Shown here one piece after another: positions 57,070 to 64,000 of a stretch of DNA of 64,000 nucleotides. The notes under the pieces are model-generated. The model worked only from the letters and a program-made list of their open reading frames with translations. It was not told where the DNA came from and made no database searches. The stretch comes from Gaiellasilicea sp963794385. GTDB lineage: Bacteria > Actinomycetota > Thermoleophilia > Gaiellales > Gaiellaceae. The stretch is from the NCBI GenBank assembly GCA_963794385.1, contig CAWCDT010000005.1, forward strand, positions 62,001 through 126,000, written 5' to 3'. Both the position numbers and the translations under genes were made by a program. The first letter of the stretch is position 1. Every line of letters begins with the position of its first letter.

Positions 57070-57940
57070 GGCGCTCTGCGCGGAGACGTCGCGGGCCGAC
57101 GCGGAACCGCTCGCGGCGACCGCGAGCCGCGTCGACACGTGGATCCTGATCGAGTACCGCGGCCTCTGGGCTCACGACGCCGTCGACGGCTCGACGCTCA
57201 GCCCCGAGCTGAAGGCGTATCTGCGCGCCGAGCGCGCGCGCCTGCCGCACGCTCGCATCCTCTTCGTCCGCCGGGCCGAGCGCCGCGGCGAGGAGCGGCT
57301 GCTCGCGTTCGTAGCACGGACGTCTGAGGAAGGCGGTGAGCTTCGCCGGCTCGAGCTCGAACGCCACGACGACCTGATCGGGCTCGACCTCGGGGTCGCC
57401 GGCGCACTCGTCGAGCACCCTGTCTTCCTCGTCTGCACGCACGGCAAGCACGACCGCTGCTGCGCCAGGTACGGCCGTCCGATCTACGAATCGCTGCGCG
57501 AGCAGGTCGAGGAGGGCTGGGCGTGGCAATCGACGCACGTCGGGGGCGACCGGTTCGCCGGAAACGTCGTCGCGCTCCCGGACGGTGTCTACTACGGCCG
57601 GGTCGAGCCCTCGGACGCTTGGTCGGTCGTCGAGGCCGTGCTCGAGCGTCGCGTCCACCTGCCGAGCTACCGGGGCCGCTCGTGCCACGGCTTCGCGGCG
57701 CAGGCCGCGGAACGGGCCGTGCGCGAGGCGACCGGGCTCCTCGGTCTCGCCGACGTTCGAGTCGCGCAGATCGAGCGCGATGGCGAGGGTTGGCAAGCGT
57801 CGATCGAGGCGGGTGGGACGGCCTACGAGCTCGACGTGCGGTTGGAGCACGGCGAGGCGACGCACCTCACCTGCTCGACGGAGCAGCTCAGGCGACCGCG
57901 CCGCTACGTCGCAGGAACCCCTCGCGCACGAGCCGGCTGA
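57068..57940 (+). CDS. Sucrase/ferredoxin-like family protein, start codon unresolved
   Basis: A thioredoxin-fold [2Fe-2S]-type protein of the sucraseferredoxin-like family. CAETSRADAEPLAATASRVD near the N-terminus, VFLVCTHGKHDRCCARYGRP (the Cys-rich signature), WQSTHVGGDRFAGNVVALPD and GVYYGRVEPSDAWSVVEAVL fit the family. The frame opens at 57047 and has no ATG, GTG or TTG before the conserved region, so the start is either lost to an indel or lies in the carboxylase stop region (GAGTAGGGCGC). It overlaps the cupin gene end on the other strand by about 50 bp. Role unknown; an Fe-S or redox function is inferred. Confidence 0.75.
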   Translation, partial: RALCAETSRADAEPLAATASRVDTWILIEYRGLWAHDAVDGSTLSPELKAYLRAERARLPHARILFVRRAERRGEERLLAFVARTSEEGGELRRLELERHDDLIGLDLGVAGALVEHPVFLVCTHGKHDRCCARYGRPIYESLREQVEEGWAWQSTHVGGDRFAGNVVALPDGVYYGRVEPSDAWSVVEAVLERRVHLPSYRGRSCHGFAAQAAERAVREATGLLGLADVRVAQIERDGEGWQASIEAGGTAYELDVRLEHGEATHLTCSTEQLRRPRRYVAGTPRARAG

Positions 57941-59082
57941 GCAGCACCAGCCGTCCGGCGTCGTCGAGCGGCCCGGGGAGGTCGTCGCCGCAGAACGGCT
58001 TCTCGGTCGTGACGAGGAACTCGAGCTCCGCCGCCAGCCGCTCCGGAAAGCGCAGCTCCTTGCCCTCGAAGACGAGGCGCGTGCCGTGCAGGTCCGCGAT
58101 CACGGTGTCGCGGCGGACGAGCTCCGTCGACGTATCGAGCTCGTTGAGGGCGCGCAGCTCGGAGAGCTGTCCGTCGAGGATCGGGCGCCGGCTGCGGACG
58201 AAGCGGTTGCGAGCTCGCTGCCGGGCCTCCTCGGCATCGAGCCGCGGGAGCTCCGGAGGCGCGACGCCGTCGATCGTCCGTCGGTAGGCGAGATCGTTCT
58301 CTTGTGCGTCGAGCTCGGCGCGCGCCGCGTCGATCCAGCGGCGCACGTTCACTCCGATGGTGACGTGCAGCGAGTCCGAGTCGGACGTGAGCGCCTGGTG
58401 GAGCCAGCCTCGCGGCAGATACATCGTGTCCCCGGCGCGGAGGACGACGTCCAGCGACGGGCTCTCCGGGTGCACCGAGCGCTGAGCGGTAGCGCTGGTT
58501 CTTCAGCGGCAGCTCGAGCACCGGCTCGTAGACGAGCCACCGCTTCTCTCCGGCTACCTGGAGCGAGATCACCTCGTGCGTGTCGTGGTGGATCGGCAGC
58601 CCCTGGGAGCCGCGGGGCGTGTAGTAGGCGTTCGCCTGCGCCGCGTGGCCGAGATACGCCTCGAGGTGACGGCAGTAGCGTGCGAGCGGCAGCCAGAAGT
58701 GATGCAAGCCCTGCAGCACGATCGTGGCGCCGTCCTCGAACTCCCGCAGGACGCGCGGGACGTCGACGACCCCGGTGAACGGGGACGGGCGCCAGGAGAG
58801 GTCGGAGGTGTAGTCCGAGACCGTCGCTCCGGCCTTGACGAGCCGGAAGCCCGGCGTCCTGATCGCGGTCTCGGTGATCAGCCGCTCGACGTCCCGGGCG
58901 GAGAGGAGGTCGTCGAACCGACCCTCCTCCGCGCGCGGGACGACGAGCGGCCGCTGTTCCCAGTGCTCCGCGAGGAAGCGCTCGGCCTCGACCGGCGCGA
59001 CCGCGCGGTCGAGCGCCTCGCTGCTAGCCGGCGTCGGTGTCGTCCGAGTCCGAGTCCGTGGTGTCGGAGTCGTCTGCGTCAC
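57888..59082 (-). pseudogene. Cupin-4 (JmjC-type) protein hydroxylase, one frameshift
   Basis: A 2-oxoglutarate/Fe(II) oxygenase of the cupin_4 family, related to ribosomal oxygenases (YcfD/RoxA) that hydroxylate ribosomal-protein residues. RFLAEHWEQRPLVVPRAEEG is the N-terminal region; GSQGLPIHHDTHEVISLQVA contains the HxD of the iron site; a frame change near 58485 joins HPESPSLDVVLRAGDTMYLP and RGWLHQALTSDSDSLHVTIG with the distal His. A winged-helix-like C-terminal part (VFEGKELRFPERLAAELEFL) is as in ROX proteins. Starts at GTG 59082 or ATG 59127, overlapping the acidic-peptide gene. The frameshift looks like an indel. Confidence 0.82.
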
Positions 59083-59188
59083 CGTCGGTCGTGTCCGTGT
59101 CGTCGCCGTCCGCGTCCTCGACGACATCGGACGTCGTCTCGGCTCCGACGCCGATCTCCTCCTCGTTGAGCGTGGTCTCCTCGTCCAT
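59024..59188 (-). CDS. 54-residue Asp/Thr-rich peptide, possible substrate of the adjacent hydroxylase
   Basis: From ATG 59188, after GGGAGGGAG, MDEETTLNEEEIGVGAETTS is followed by VVEDADGDDTDTTDGDADDS and TTDSDSDDTDAG, about half Asp/Glu and one quarter Ser/Thr. The leader-like N-terminal part and the repeated, low-complexity core resemble RiPP precursors. Its stop lies 58 bp inside the start region of the downstream cupin_4 hydroxylase, in another frame, so the two are co-translated. No other maturation gene is visible. It could also be a simple acidic binding or disordered protein; the substrate role is inference. Confidence 0.55.
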   Translation of the reverse strand: MDEETTLNEEEIGVGAETTSDVVEDADGDDTDTTDGDADDSDTTDSDSDDTDAG

Positions 59189-59247
59189 TTGCTCCCTCCC
59201 TTGGCGGCGTGACCTTCCGGCGCGAGGTTACAAGGTCGCGCCTGGCG

Positions 59248-59790
59248 TTAGATGCGGTACGCGTGGTCCGTGATCCAGACGACGACCGACTCCATGCCCT
59301 CCGGCGGCTCGCCCTGGGCGCGAAGGGGTCCGAACGAGACGCGGACGTAGCTACTGTCGGCGAGCGCCCCGGGCGCCGAGATCGTCGTCCTCCAGGTCTC
59401 GTTCGGGTCCAGGAGCTCGGGCGGCTCCGGCTCGAACCGCGCTGCGAGCCGCGGTGCCGGCAACGCGCCGTTGCGGGCCGCTTCCTCGAGCTCGGCGAGA
59501 TCGCCGCTCGAGAACAGCATCAGCCCGTACTGGAGCTCGGCGTCGCCGCCGAGCTCGAAGGGGATCGTCGTCGTGTTCGTCACGGCGATCGACGCCGACC
59601 AGCCGTCCTTGCGCACCTCGAGCCAGTCGACCGCGAACCGGAGCCCCGGGCCCGTGTCGGGATAGCGCTCGAGCCAGCGGAGCTCGGCGCGCTGTGGCTC
59701 GGCCGCCTGCGCAGGCCCGACAGGCTCGGTCTCGGCGGTTCCGCACCCCGCGAGCAGGAGCACGGCGGCGAGGAACAGTGGCCTGCGCAT
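59248..59790 (-). CDS. Putative lipoprotein, 180 residues, unknown function
   Basis: Starts at ATG 59790: MRRPLFLAAVLLLAGCGTAE has a lipobox (LLAGC, Cys16). The mature part is a beta-rich domain (FAVDWLEVRKDGWSASIAVT, TIPFELGGDAELQYGLMLFS) ending with VRVSFGPLRAQGEPPEGMES. It resembles DUF-type extracellular proteins with an immunoglobulin-like fold, but I recognise no named family. It is divergent from sucC, 33 bp apart, so both promoters are in this gap. Confidence 0.7.
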   Translation of the reverse strand: MRRPLFLAAVLLLAGCGTAETEPVGPAQAAEPQRAELRWLERYPDTGPGLRFAVDWLEVRKDGWSASIAVTNTTTIPFELGGDAELQYGLMLFSSGDLAELEEAARNGALPAPRLAARFEPEPPELLDPNETWRTTISAPGALADSSYVRVSFGPLRAQGEPPEGMESVVVWITDHAYRI

Positions 59791-59823
59791 CCGTCCAAGT
59801 CTCGCAGCTAGACTCGCGGCCGC

Positions 59824-60966
59824 TTGGACCTCTACGAGTATCAGGGCAAGCAGCTCTTCGCGCGCTTCGGCATCCCCGTCTCGGAGGGGCGGCCGGCGAC
59901 GACCCCGGAGGAGGCACGCGCCGCGGCGGAGGAGCTCGGGGGCCAGGTCGTCGTCAAGGCGCAGGTGCTCACGGGCGGCAGGGGCAAGGCGGGCGGGATC
60001 AAGCTCGCCGACGATCCCGCGGACGCCCAGGAGAAGGCGGGGCAGATCCTCGGGCTCGATATCCGCGGCCACGTCGTCCGCACGCTCTGGATCGAGCGCG
60101 CCTCCGAGATCGCGAAGGAGTACTACCTCTCGCTCACATTCGACCGAGGCGTGAAGAAGCCGCTCTACATGTTCACGACCCAGGGCGGGATCGACATCGA
60201 GGAGGTGGCGGAGCGGACGCCCGATGCGCTCGTGAAGCTCCACGTCGATCCGCTCGAGGGCTTTCAGCCCTGGCAGGCCCGGCGGCTCGTCTACGGCGCC
60301 GGGGTCGAGGACCCGGGCGAGCAGAAGCAGATCGCCACGATCGCGGGCAAGCTCTACGACGCCTTCGTCGGCACCGACGCGATGCTGTGCGAGATCAACC
60401 CGCTCATCGTCACGCCCGAGGGCGAGGTCAAGGCACTCGACTCCAAGTTCACGGTCGACGACAACGCGCTCTACAAGCACCCGGAGATCGAGGCGATGCG
60501 GGACGTCGCCGCGGCCGACCCGCTCGAGGCGCTGGCGCGGGAGAAAGGTGTGACCTACGTCAAGCTCGACGGGCAGGTCGGCATCCTCGGCAACGGCGCC
60601 GGGCTCGTGATGTCGACGCTCGACGTGATCGCGCTCGTGGGCGGCAAGCCCGCGAACTTCTGCGACCTCGGCGGCGGCGGCGACGCGGAAGGCGTCGTGG
60701 ACGCGCTCGAGGTGATCACGCGGGACCCGCAGGTGAAGTCGATCTTCTTCAACATCTTCGGCGGGATCACGCGCTGCGACGAGGTCGCGCGCGGCATCCT
60801 CGCCGCGCTGGAACGAATGACGATCGAGCGCCCGATCGTCGTCCGCCTCGACGGCACGAACGCCGAGGAGGGGCGGCGGATCCTCTCCGAGGCGGCGCCT
60901 CCGAACCTGTACGCGGAGGCGACGATGCTCGACGGCGCCCGCAAAGCCGTGGAGCTCGCTGCATGA
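59824..60966 (+). CDS. sucC: Succinyl-CoA synthetase subunit beta
   Basis: With SucD interconverts succinyl-CoA and succinate, making ATP or GTP, in the TCA cycle. Starting at TTG 59824 (MDLYEYQGKQLFARFGIPVS), the 380-residue protein has an ATP-grasp N-terminal domain (VVVKAQVLTGGRGKAGGIKL with nucleotide Lys/Arg) and the C-terminal LDGQVGILGNGAGLVMSTLD, GGGGDAEGVVDALEVI and FFNIFGGITRCDEVA. It ends four bases into the methyltransferase gene (ATGA). Confidence 0.95.
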   Translation: MDLYEYQGKQLFARFGIPVSEGRPATTPEEARAAAEELGGQVVVKAQVLTGGRGKAGGIKLADDPADAQEKAGQILGLDIRGHVVRTLWIERASEIAKEYYLSLTFDRGVKKPLYMFTTQGGIDIEEVAERTPDALVKLHVDPLEGFQPWQARRLVYGAGVEDPGEQKQIATIAGKLYDAFVGTDAMLCEINPLIVTPEGEVKALDSKFTVDDNALYKHPEIEAMRDVAAADPLEALAREKGVTYVKLDGQVGILGNGAGLVMSTLDVIALVGGKPANFCDLGGGGDAEGVVDALEVITRDPQVKSIFFNIFGGITRCDEVARGILAALERMTIERPIVVRLDGTNAEEGRRILSEAAPPNLYAEATMLDGARKAVELAA

Positions 60967-61610
60967 GCGACTGGAGCACGCGGGCAGAGGCGTACCGCAA
61001 CGCGCCGGAACAGCGTGAGGGCAAGGACCTCGACCTGATCGTGCGTTGGGCGGAGGGCTGCGAGACCGCGCTCGACGTGGCGACCGGCGGCGGCCACGTC
61101 GCGCGCCGGTTGCGGGAGGCGGGCCTGGAGGTCGTCAGCGCCGATCCGGCACCGGGGATGAGGCCAGACGTGATCTGCCGCGCCGAGGACTTGCCGTTCG
61201 CGGACGGCGCCTTCGACCTCGTCGTCACCCGGATCGCGCCGCACCACTTCGACGACGTCCCGGCGGCGGTCGCGGAGATGGCGCGCGTCAGCTCCGACCT
61301 CGTCGTCGTCGAGGACACGCTCTACGTGAGCGAGCAGGTCGAGGAGGCCGAGCAGCTGCGCGACCCCACTCACGTCCGCTCCTACAGCGAGAACGAGTGG
61401 CGTGCCTTCCTCGAGACGGCGGGCCTCGAGATCGAGCAGGTCGAGTCCTTCGAGAAGCGGCATCCGCTGGACGAGTGGCTCGCGCGGTCGGGCACGCCCG
61501 AGGACGACGCGACCCGCGTCAAGGAGCTCCTCGCCGACCAGATCGAGGGTGTGGAGTACGTCGACACGAAGCTGCTCTTCAAGGCGCGGAAGACCGGAGA
61601 CGCGACCTAG
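60963..61610 (+). CDS. Class I SAM-dependent methyltransferase
   Basis: A 215-residue methyltransferase of the UbiE/BioC type. LDVATGGGHVARRLREAGLE is motif I, SADPAPGM motif post-I, FADGAFDLVVTRIAPHHFDD motif II/III. It lies between sucC and sucD with overlaps on both sides (ATGA at 60963, one base at 61610), so it is translated together with the succinyl-CoA synthetase subunits. The substrate is unknown; cofactor or quinone-type methylation is common for this fold. Confidence 0.85.
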   Translation: MSDWSTRAEAYRNAPEQREGKDLDLIVRWAEGCETALDVATGGGHVARRLREAGLEVVSADPAPGMRPDVICRAEDLPFADGAFDLVVTRIAPHHFDDVPAAVAEMARVSSDLVVVEDTLYVSEQVEEAEQLRDPTHVRSYSENEWRAFLETAGLEIEQVESFEKRHPLDEWLARSGTPEDDATRVKELLADQIEGVEYVDTKLLFKARKTGDAT

Positions 61611-62479
61611 TGGCGATCATCGTCGACCGGGAGACGAAGCTCGTCGTCCAGGGCCTGACCGGCTCGGAGGGCTCCTTCCACGGCCTCCGCAACAAGCGCT
61701 ACGGCACGCAGGTGGTCGCAGGTGTCACGCCCGGGAAGGGCGGCCAGGACGTCGAGGGCGTCCCCGTCTTCGACACGGTCGCGGACGCGGTCGCCGAGAC
61801 GGGCGCGAACACGACAATGGTCTTCGTCCCGGCCCGCTTCGCAGCCGACGCGATCTACGAGGCGGTCGATGCCGGGATCGGGACGGTCGTCTGCATCGCC
61901 GAGGGGCTGCCTGCCCACGAGATGCTGCGGATCTACACGTACATCCGGCCGAAGGGCGTGGCCATGCTGGGCCCCAACTGCCCTGGCGCGCTCTCGCCGG
62001 GCAAGGCGAACGTGGGGATCATCCCCGCCGAGATCTTCACCGAGGGCTCGATCGGCCTGGTCTCGCGCTCGGGCACGCTCACCTACCAGATCGGTCACGA
62101 GCTGACGCAGCGGGGGCTCGGCAACTCGACGATCGTCGGAATCGGCGGCGACCCGGTCGTCGGCTCCTCGTTCATCGACGTGCTCGAGCGCTTCGAGGCG
62201 GACCCGGAGACCGAGTACGTCGTCATGGTCGGCGAGATCGGCGGTGACGAGGAGGAGAAGGCGGCCGCTTTCATCGAGGAGAAGATGTCGAAGCCGGTTG
62301 TCGCCTACATCGCCGGCTTCACGGCGCCGCCCGGCAAGACGATGGGCCACGCCGGCGCGATCATCTCCGGCTCCTCCGGCACCGCGCAGGGAAAGAAGGA
62401 GGCGCTGGAGGCGAAGGGGATCAGGGTCGGCACCTCGCCGACCGAGACGGCCGAGATCGTCGCCGAGATCGCCAAGTAA
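61610..62479 (+). CDS. sucD: Succinyl-CoA synthetase subunit alpha
   Basis: Partner of SucC. GTG 61610 shares a base with the methyltransferase stop (TAGTG). The N-terminal CoA-binding Rossmann domain has VVQGLTGSEGSFHGL and VAGVTPGKGGQ; GPNCPGALSPGKANVGIIPA and VGIGGDPVVGSSFIDVLERF follow, and the phospho-His is His247 in GKTMGHAGAI. 289 residues, the usual length. The stop lies inside the hairpin at 62470-62496. Confidence 0.96.
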   Translation: MAIIVDRETKLVVQGLTGSEGSFHGLRNKRYGTQVVAGVTPGKGGQDVEGVPVFDTVADAVAETGANTTMVFVPARFAADAIYEAVDAGIGTVVCIAEGLPAHEMLRIYTYIRPKGVAMLGPNCPGALSPGKANVGIIPAEIFTEGSIGLVSRSGTLTYQIGHELTQRGLGNSTIVGIGGDPVVGSSFIDVLERFEADPETEYVVMVGEIGGDEEEKAAAFIEEKMSKPVVAYIAGFTAPPGKTMGHAGAIISGSSGTAQGKKEALEAKGIRVGTSPTETAEIVAEIAK

Positions 62480-62496
62480 CAGTCTGTTACTTGGCG
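62470..62496. terminator. Bidirectional terminator containing the sucD stop
   Basis: CGCCAAGTAACA and TGTTACTTGGCG form a perfect 12-bp stem with a 3-base loop. It contains the sucD TAA and lies 8 bp from the stop of the convergent nuclease gene. Confidence 0.7.
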
Positions 62497-62504
62497 TCCC
62501 GTCG

Positions 62505-63212
62505 CTAGCCCTCGCAGCCGAGCCCGTCGTCGTCCCGGCCGTCGAAGCCGTGTGGATCGGGCGCGAGCACGCGGAAGTTGCGGTGGGGGATGTCCGCGCA
62601 GTCGAGATCGCCCACCTCGGCGTACGGGCGGATGCAGACGTCCGGGTAGGACGAGTCGCAGTTCCCCTGCGGGACGAGCGGTTGCGGCTTCGTCGACGCC
62701 GTCGGACCGGAGTTGCCGGTCGTGGCCGCACTTTCCGGGTTCCAGACGGCGCTCGGGCAGGCGCCCCAGAGACCGCGGCGGGCCGCCCGCGCGGCGTTTC
62801 CGGCTGAGAGCAGTCTCCCCGCATGCGTCCCGCGCTCGCCGCGGTAGAAGTACACGGTCGCGGCGCCGCGGCGGACCAGCTCGAGGTTGACGTTCGTGCG
62901 CCCGACCTCCACGTAGGCGAGCAGCCGGCCGTATCGGTCGACCCGGTCGAGCCGCGGATCGGTCGTGAGGCGCACGCGTGTCCCAGGGCCGGCAAGGTGC
63001 AGCAGCTGCGTTCGCGCGGCCCGCGAGTAGCACTCGCCGCCGCCGAGCTCGGGCGTGTCGACCTGCACGAGCCGCACTCGGCGGCCGTCCGTCAGCCGGA
63101 GCGTGTCGCCGTCGGTGACCGAGGCGACGACGCCGCTGTCACCGGCTGCGGTGCCGGAAGCGGCCGCGGCGAGCGCGACGAGGCAGACGACGACGAGCGT
63201 GGCGGAACGCAT
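62505..63212 (-). CDS. Secreted thermonuclease-like protein with excalibur domain
   Basis: From ATG 63212 a signal peptide (MRSATLVVVCLVALAAAASG) precedes a staphylococcal-nuclease domain: VVASVTDGDTLRLTDGRRVR and LVQVDTPELGG hold catalytic Asp/Arg/Glu residues, DRYGRLLAYVEV and NLELVRRGAATVYFYRG complete it. The C-terminal excalibur domain has DLDCADIPHRNF and DGRDDDGLGCEG, a calcium-type DxDxDGxxCE motif. It would degrade extracellular nucleic acids. 235 residues. Confidence 0.88.
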   Translation of the reverse strand: MRSATLVVVCLVALAAAASGTAAGDSGVVASVTDGDTLRLTDGRRVRLVQVDTPELGGGECYSRAARTQLLHLAGPGTRVRLTTDPRLDRVDRYGRLLAYVEVGRTNVNLELVRRGAATVYFYRGERGTHAGRLLSAGNAARAARRGLWGACPSAVWNPESAATTGNSGPTASTKPQPLVPQGNCDSSYPDVCIRPYAEVGDLDCADIPHRNFRVLAPDPHGFDGRDDDGLGCEG

Positions 63213-63319
63213 ACGGCCAATATCGGCAGCAGCTGACGTGTCCACAAGAGCCGGGAGACCTATTTCGACCGCGCGGCGTCCTGCGGAGGAGCGATGGAGC
63301 GGTGCCCGAACCAACGTGC

Positions 63320-64000
63320 ATGGAGCGTCACGTCCGCAGGCGCGTCGCCGCGGCGGCCGGGCTCGGCGTCGTCGTGGTCGGCTCGTGTGTCTCGTTCGCC
63401 GCAGCCGACACGTCGCGGCGCGCACCTGCTGCGCCGCCTCCGCTGCGACTCGAGCGCCCGCACCCGAAGTGGCTCGTGCCCGGCGCCGCGTTCAGAGTGA
63501 CCGGCTGGGCCGCAGCGGACGAGACGGTGCGGTTGTTGGCCGGCGGTCGCGAGGTCGGCCGCGCCCAGAGCGGGCCTTTGGGGCGCTTTGTGATCGAGGC
63601 GAGAGCGCCGCGGCGAGCCGCTGCCTACCAGTTGGCGTTGGCGTCCGCCGAACGGACGCGTGACCTGCGGACGCTCGTCGTCCGCCCGCTCGTCCTGGCC
63701 GCTGTGGGTGACGTCAACCTCGGGGACCAGATCGCGGACGCGATCTCCGCCAACGGCCCCGCGTATCCGTGGAGCGGCGTGCGCGCGTTGCTCAGCGAGG
63801 CGGATCTCGCCATCGCCAACCTCGAGTGCGCCGTCTCCACGGGCGGAGCGCCGGTCCCCGGCAAGGAGTACACGTTCCGCGGCTCGCCTGGCGCGCTGCC
63901 GGCGGTCGCCCAGGCGGGCATCGACGTTCTCTCGCTCGCCAACAACCACTCGCTCGACTTCGGCCGGGAGGCGCTACTCGACACCGTGCGCCATGTCCGC
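63320..64000 (+). CDS. CapA family protein (partial, 3' end outside window)
   Basis: The first 227 residues of a CapA/poly-gamma-glutamate-capsule-type metallophosphoesterase-like protein. ATG 63320 opens a membrane anchor (VAAAAGLGVVVVGSCVSFAA), then a beta domain (about 40-125), then the CapA signature AAVGDVNLGDQIADAI, LSEADLAIANLECAVSTGG and VLSLANNHSLDFG, with the metal-binding Asp, Glu, Asn and His residues. A second candidate ATG at 63294 has a better ribosome-binding site (GGAGGAG) but another frame, so an indel near the start is possible. The gene continues beyond the right edge. Confidence 0.85.
   Translation, partial: MERHVRRRVAAAAGLGVVVVGSCVSFAAADTSRRAPAAPPPLRLERPHPKWLVPGAAFRVTGWAAADETVRLLAGGREVGRAQSGPLGRFVIEARAPRRAAAYQLALASAERTRDLRTLVVRPLVLAAVGDVNLGDQIADAISANGPAYPWSGVRALLSEADLAIANLECAVSTGGAPVPGKEYTFRGSPGALPAVAQAGIDVLSLANNHSLDFGREALLDTVRHVR

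Overview
The window is 64 kb of very GC-rich (about 70% by eye) bacterial chromosome with dense gene packing, frequent GTG and TTG starts, 1-4 base start/stop overlaps, and several genes whose -10-like hexamer lies right in front of the start codon, as in leaderless transcripts. CarD, ClpC, a PucR regulator and the Gram-positive-style gene order point to an actinobacterium. Class Thermoleophilia (Gaiellales/Solirubrobacterales type) is my best guess; this is inference, since no rRNA is present. No CRISPR array, prophage or plasmid origin was seen.

From 1.6 to 34.4 kb the backbone follows the order of the Bacillus tilS-to-sigH region: tilS, hpt, ftsH, folP, folB, folK, coaX, dus, greA, lysS, clpC, radA, carD, ispD, ispF, gltX-like, cysS, rlmB, NYN (yacP-like), sigH-like. 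It joins tRNA maturation and charging, purine salvage, folate, CoA and isoprenoid synthesis, proteolysis, DNA repair and transcription control. Three blocks interrupt it: a MoxR/DUF58/DUF4129 membrane operon (5.2-9.4 kb); a secreted DUF6351 hydrolase, a beta-propeller and a REP-associated transposase with its hairpin repeats (18-21.9 kb); and mutY with a copper module of DUF4396, csoR and copA (26.4-30.2 kb).

After the sigH-like gene come a PD-(D/E)XK endonuclease-like gene and tRNA-Thr(UGU) with a strong terminator. Then: an MMPL transporter, a PAP2 phosphatase, and a signalling cluster (cyclase-REC-LuxR fusion, PAS histidine kinase, stand-alone receiver) at 38.4-42.8 kb. Next is a PucR-type regulator divergent from a GABA-type aminotransferase and a complete spermidine/putrescine-type ABC transporter (42.9-49.8 kb), which together look like a polyamine/GABA uptake and catabolism unit. 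The 49.8-57.1 kb part holds a Cys/Met-metabolism PLP enzyme, an acyl-CoA carboxylase (beta subunit at 50.8 kb, biotin-bearing alpha subunit at 55.3 kb), a GGDEF/HD-GYP protein and pgsA. The last part has a sucrase/ferredoxin-like protein, a cupin-4 (JmjC-type) oxygenase behind a 54-residue Asp/Thr-rich peptide gene, succinyl-CoA synthetase with a methyltransferase gene between its subunits, a secreted nuclease, and the start of a CapA protein.

A major caveat is that about fifteen genes carry single-base frameshifts while the encoded protein stays conserved in the shifted frame. They include the essential-looking tilS, cysS and coaX and most of the GABA/polyamine locus. The pattern fits assembly or sequencing indels better than decay. 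Such genes are given as one feature each, with approximate shift positions; those split internally are typed pseudogene for that reason only.
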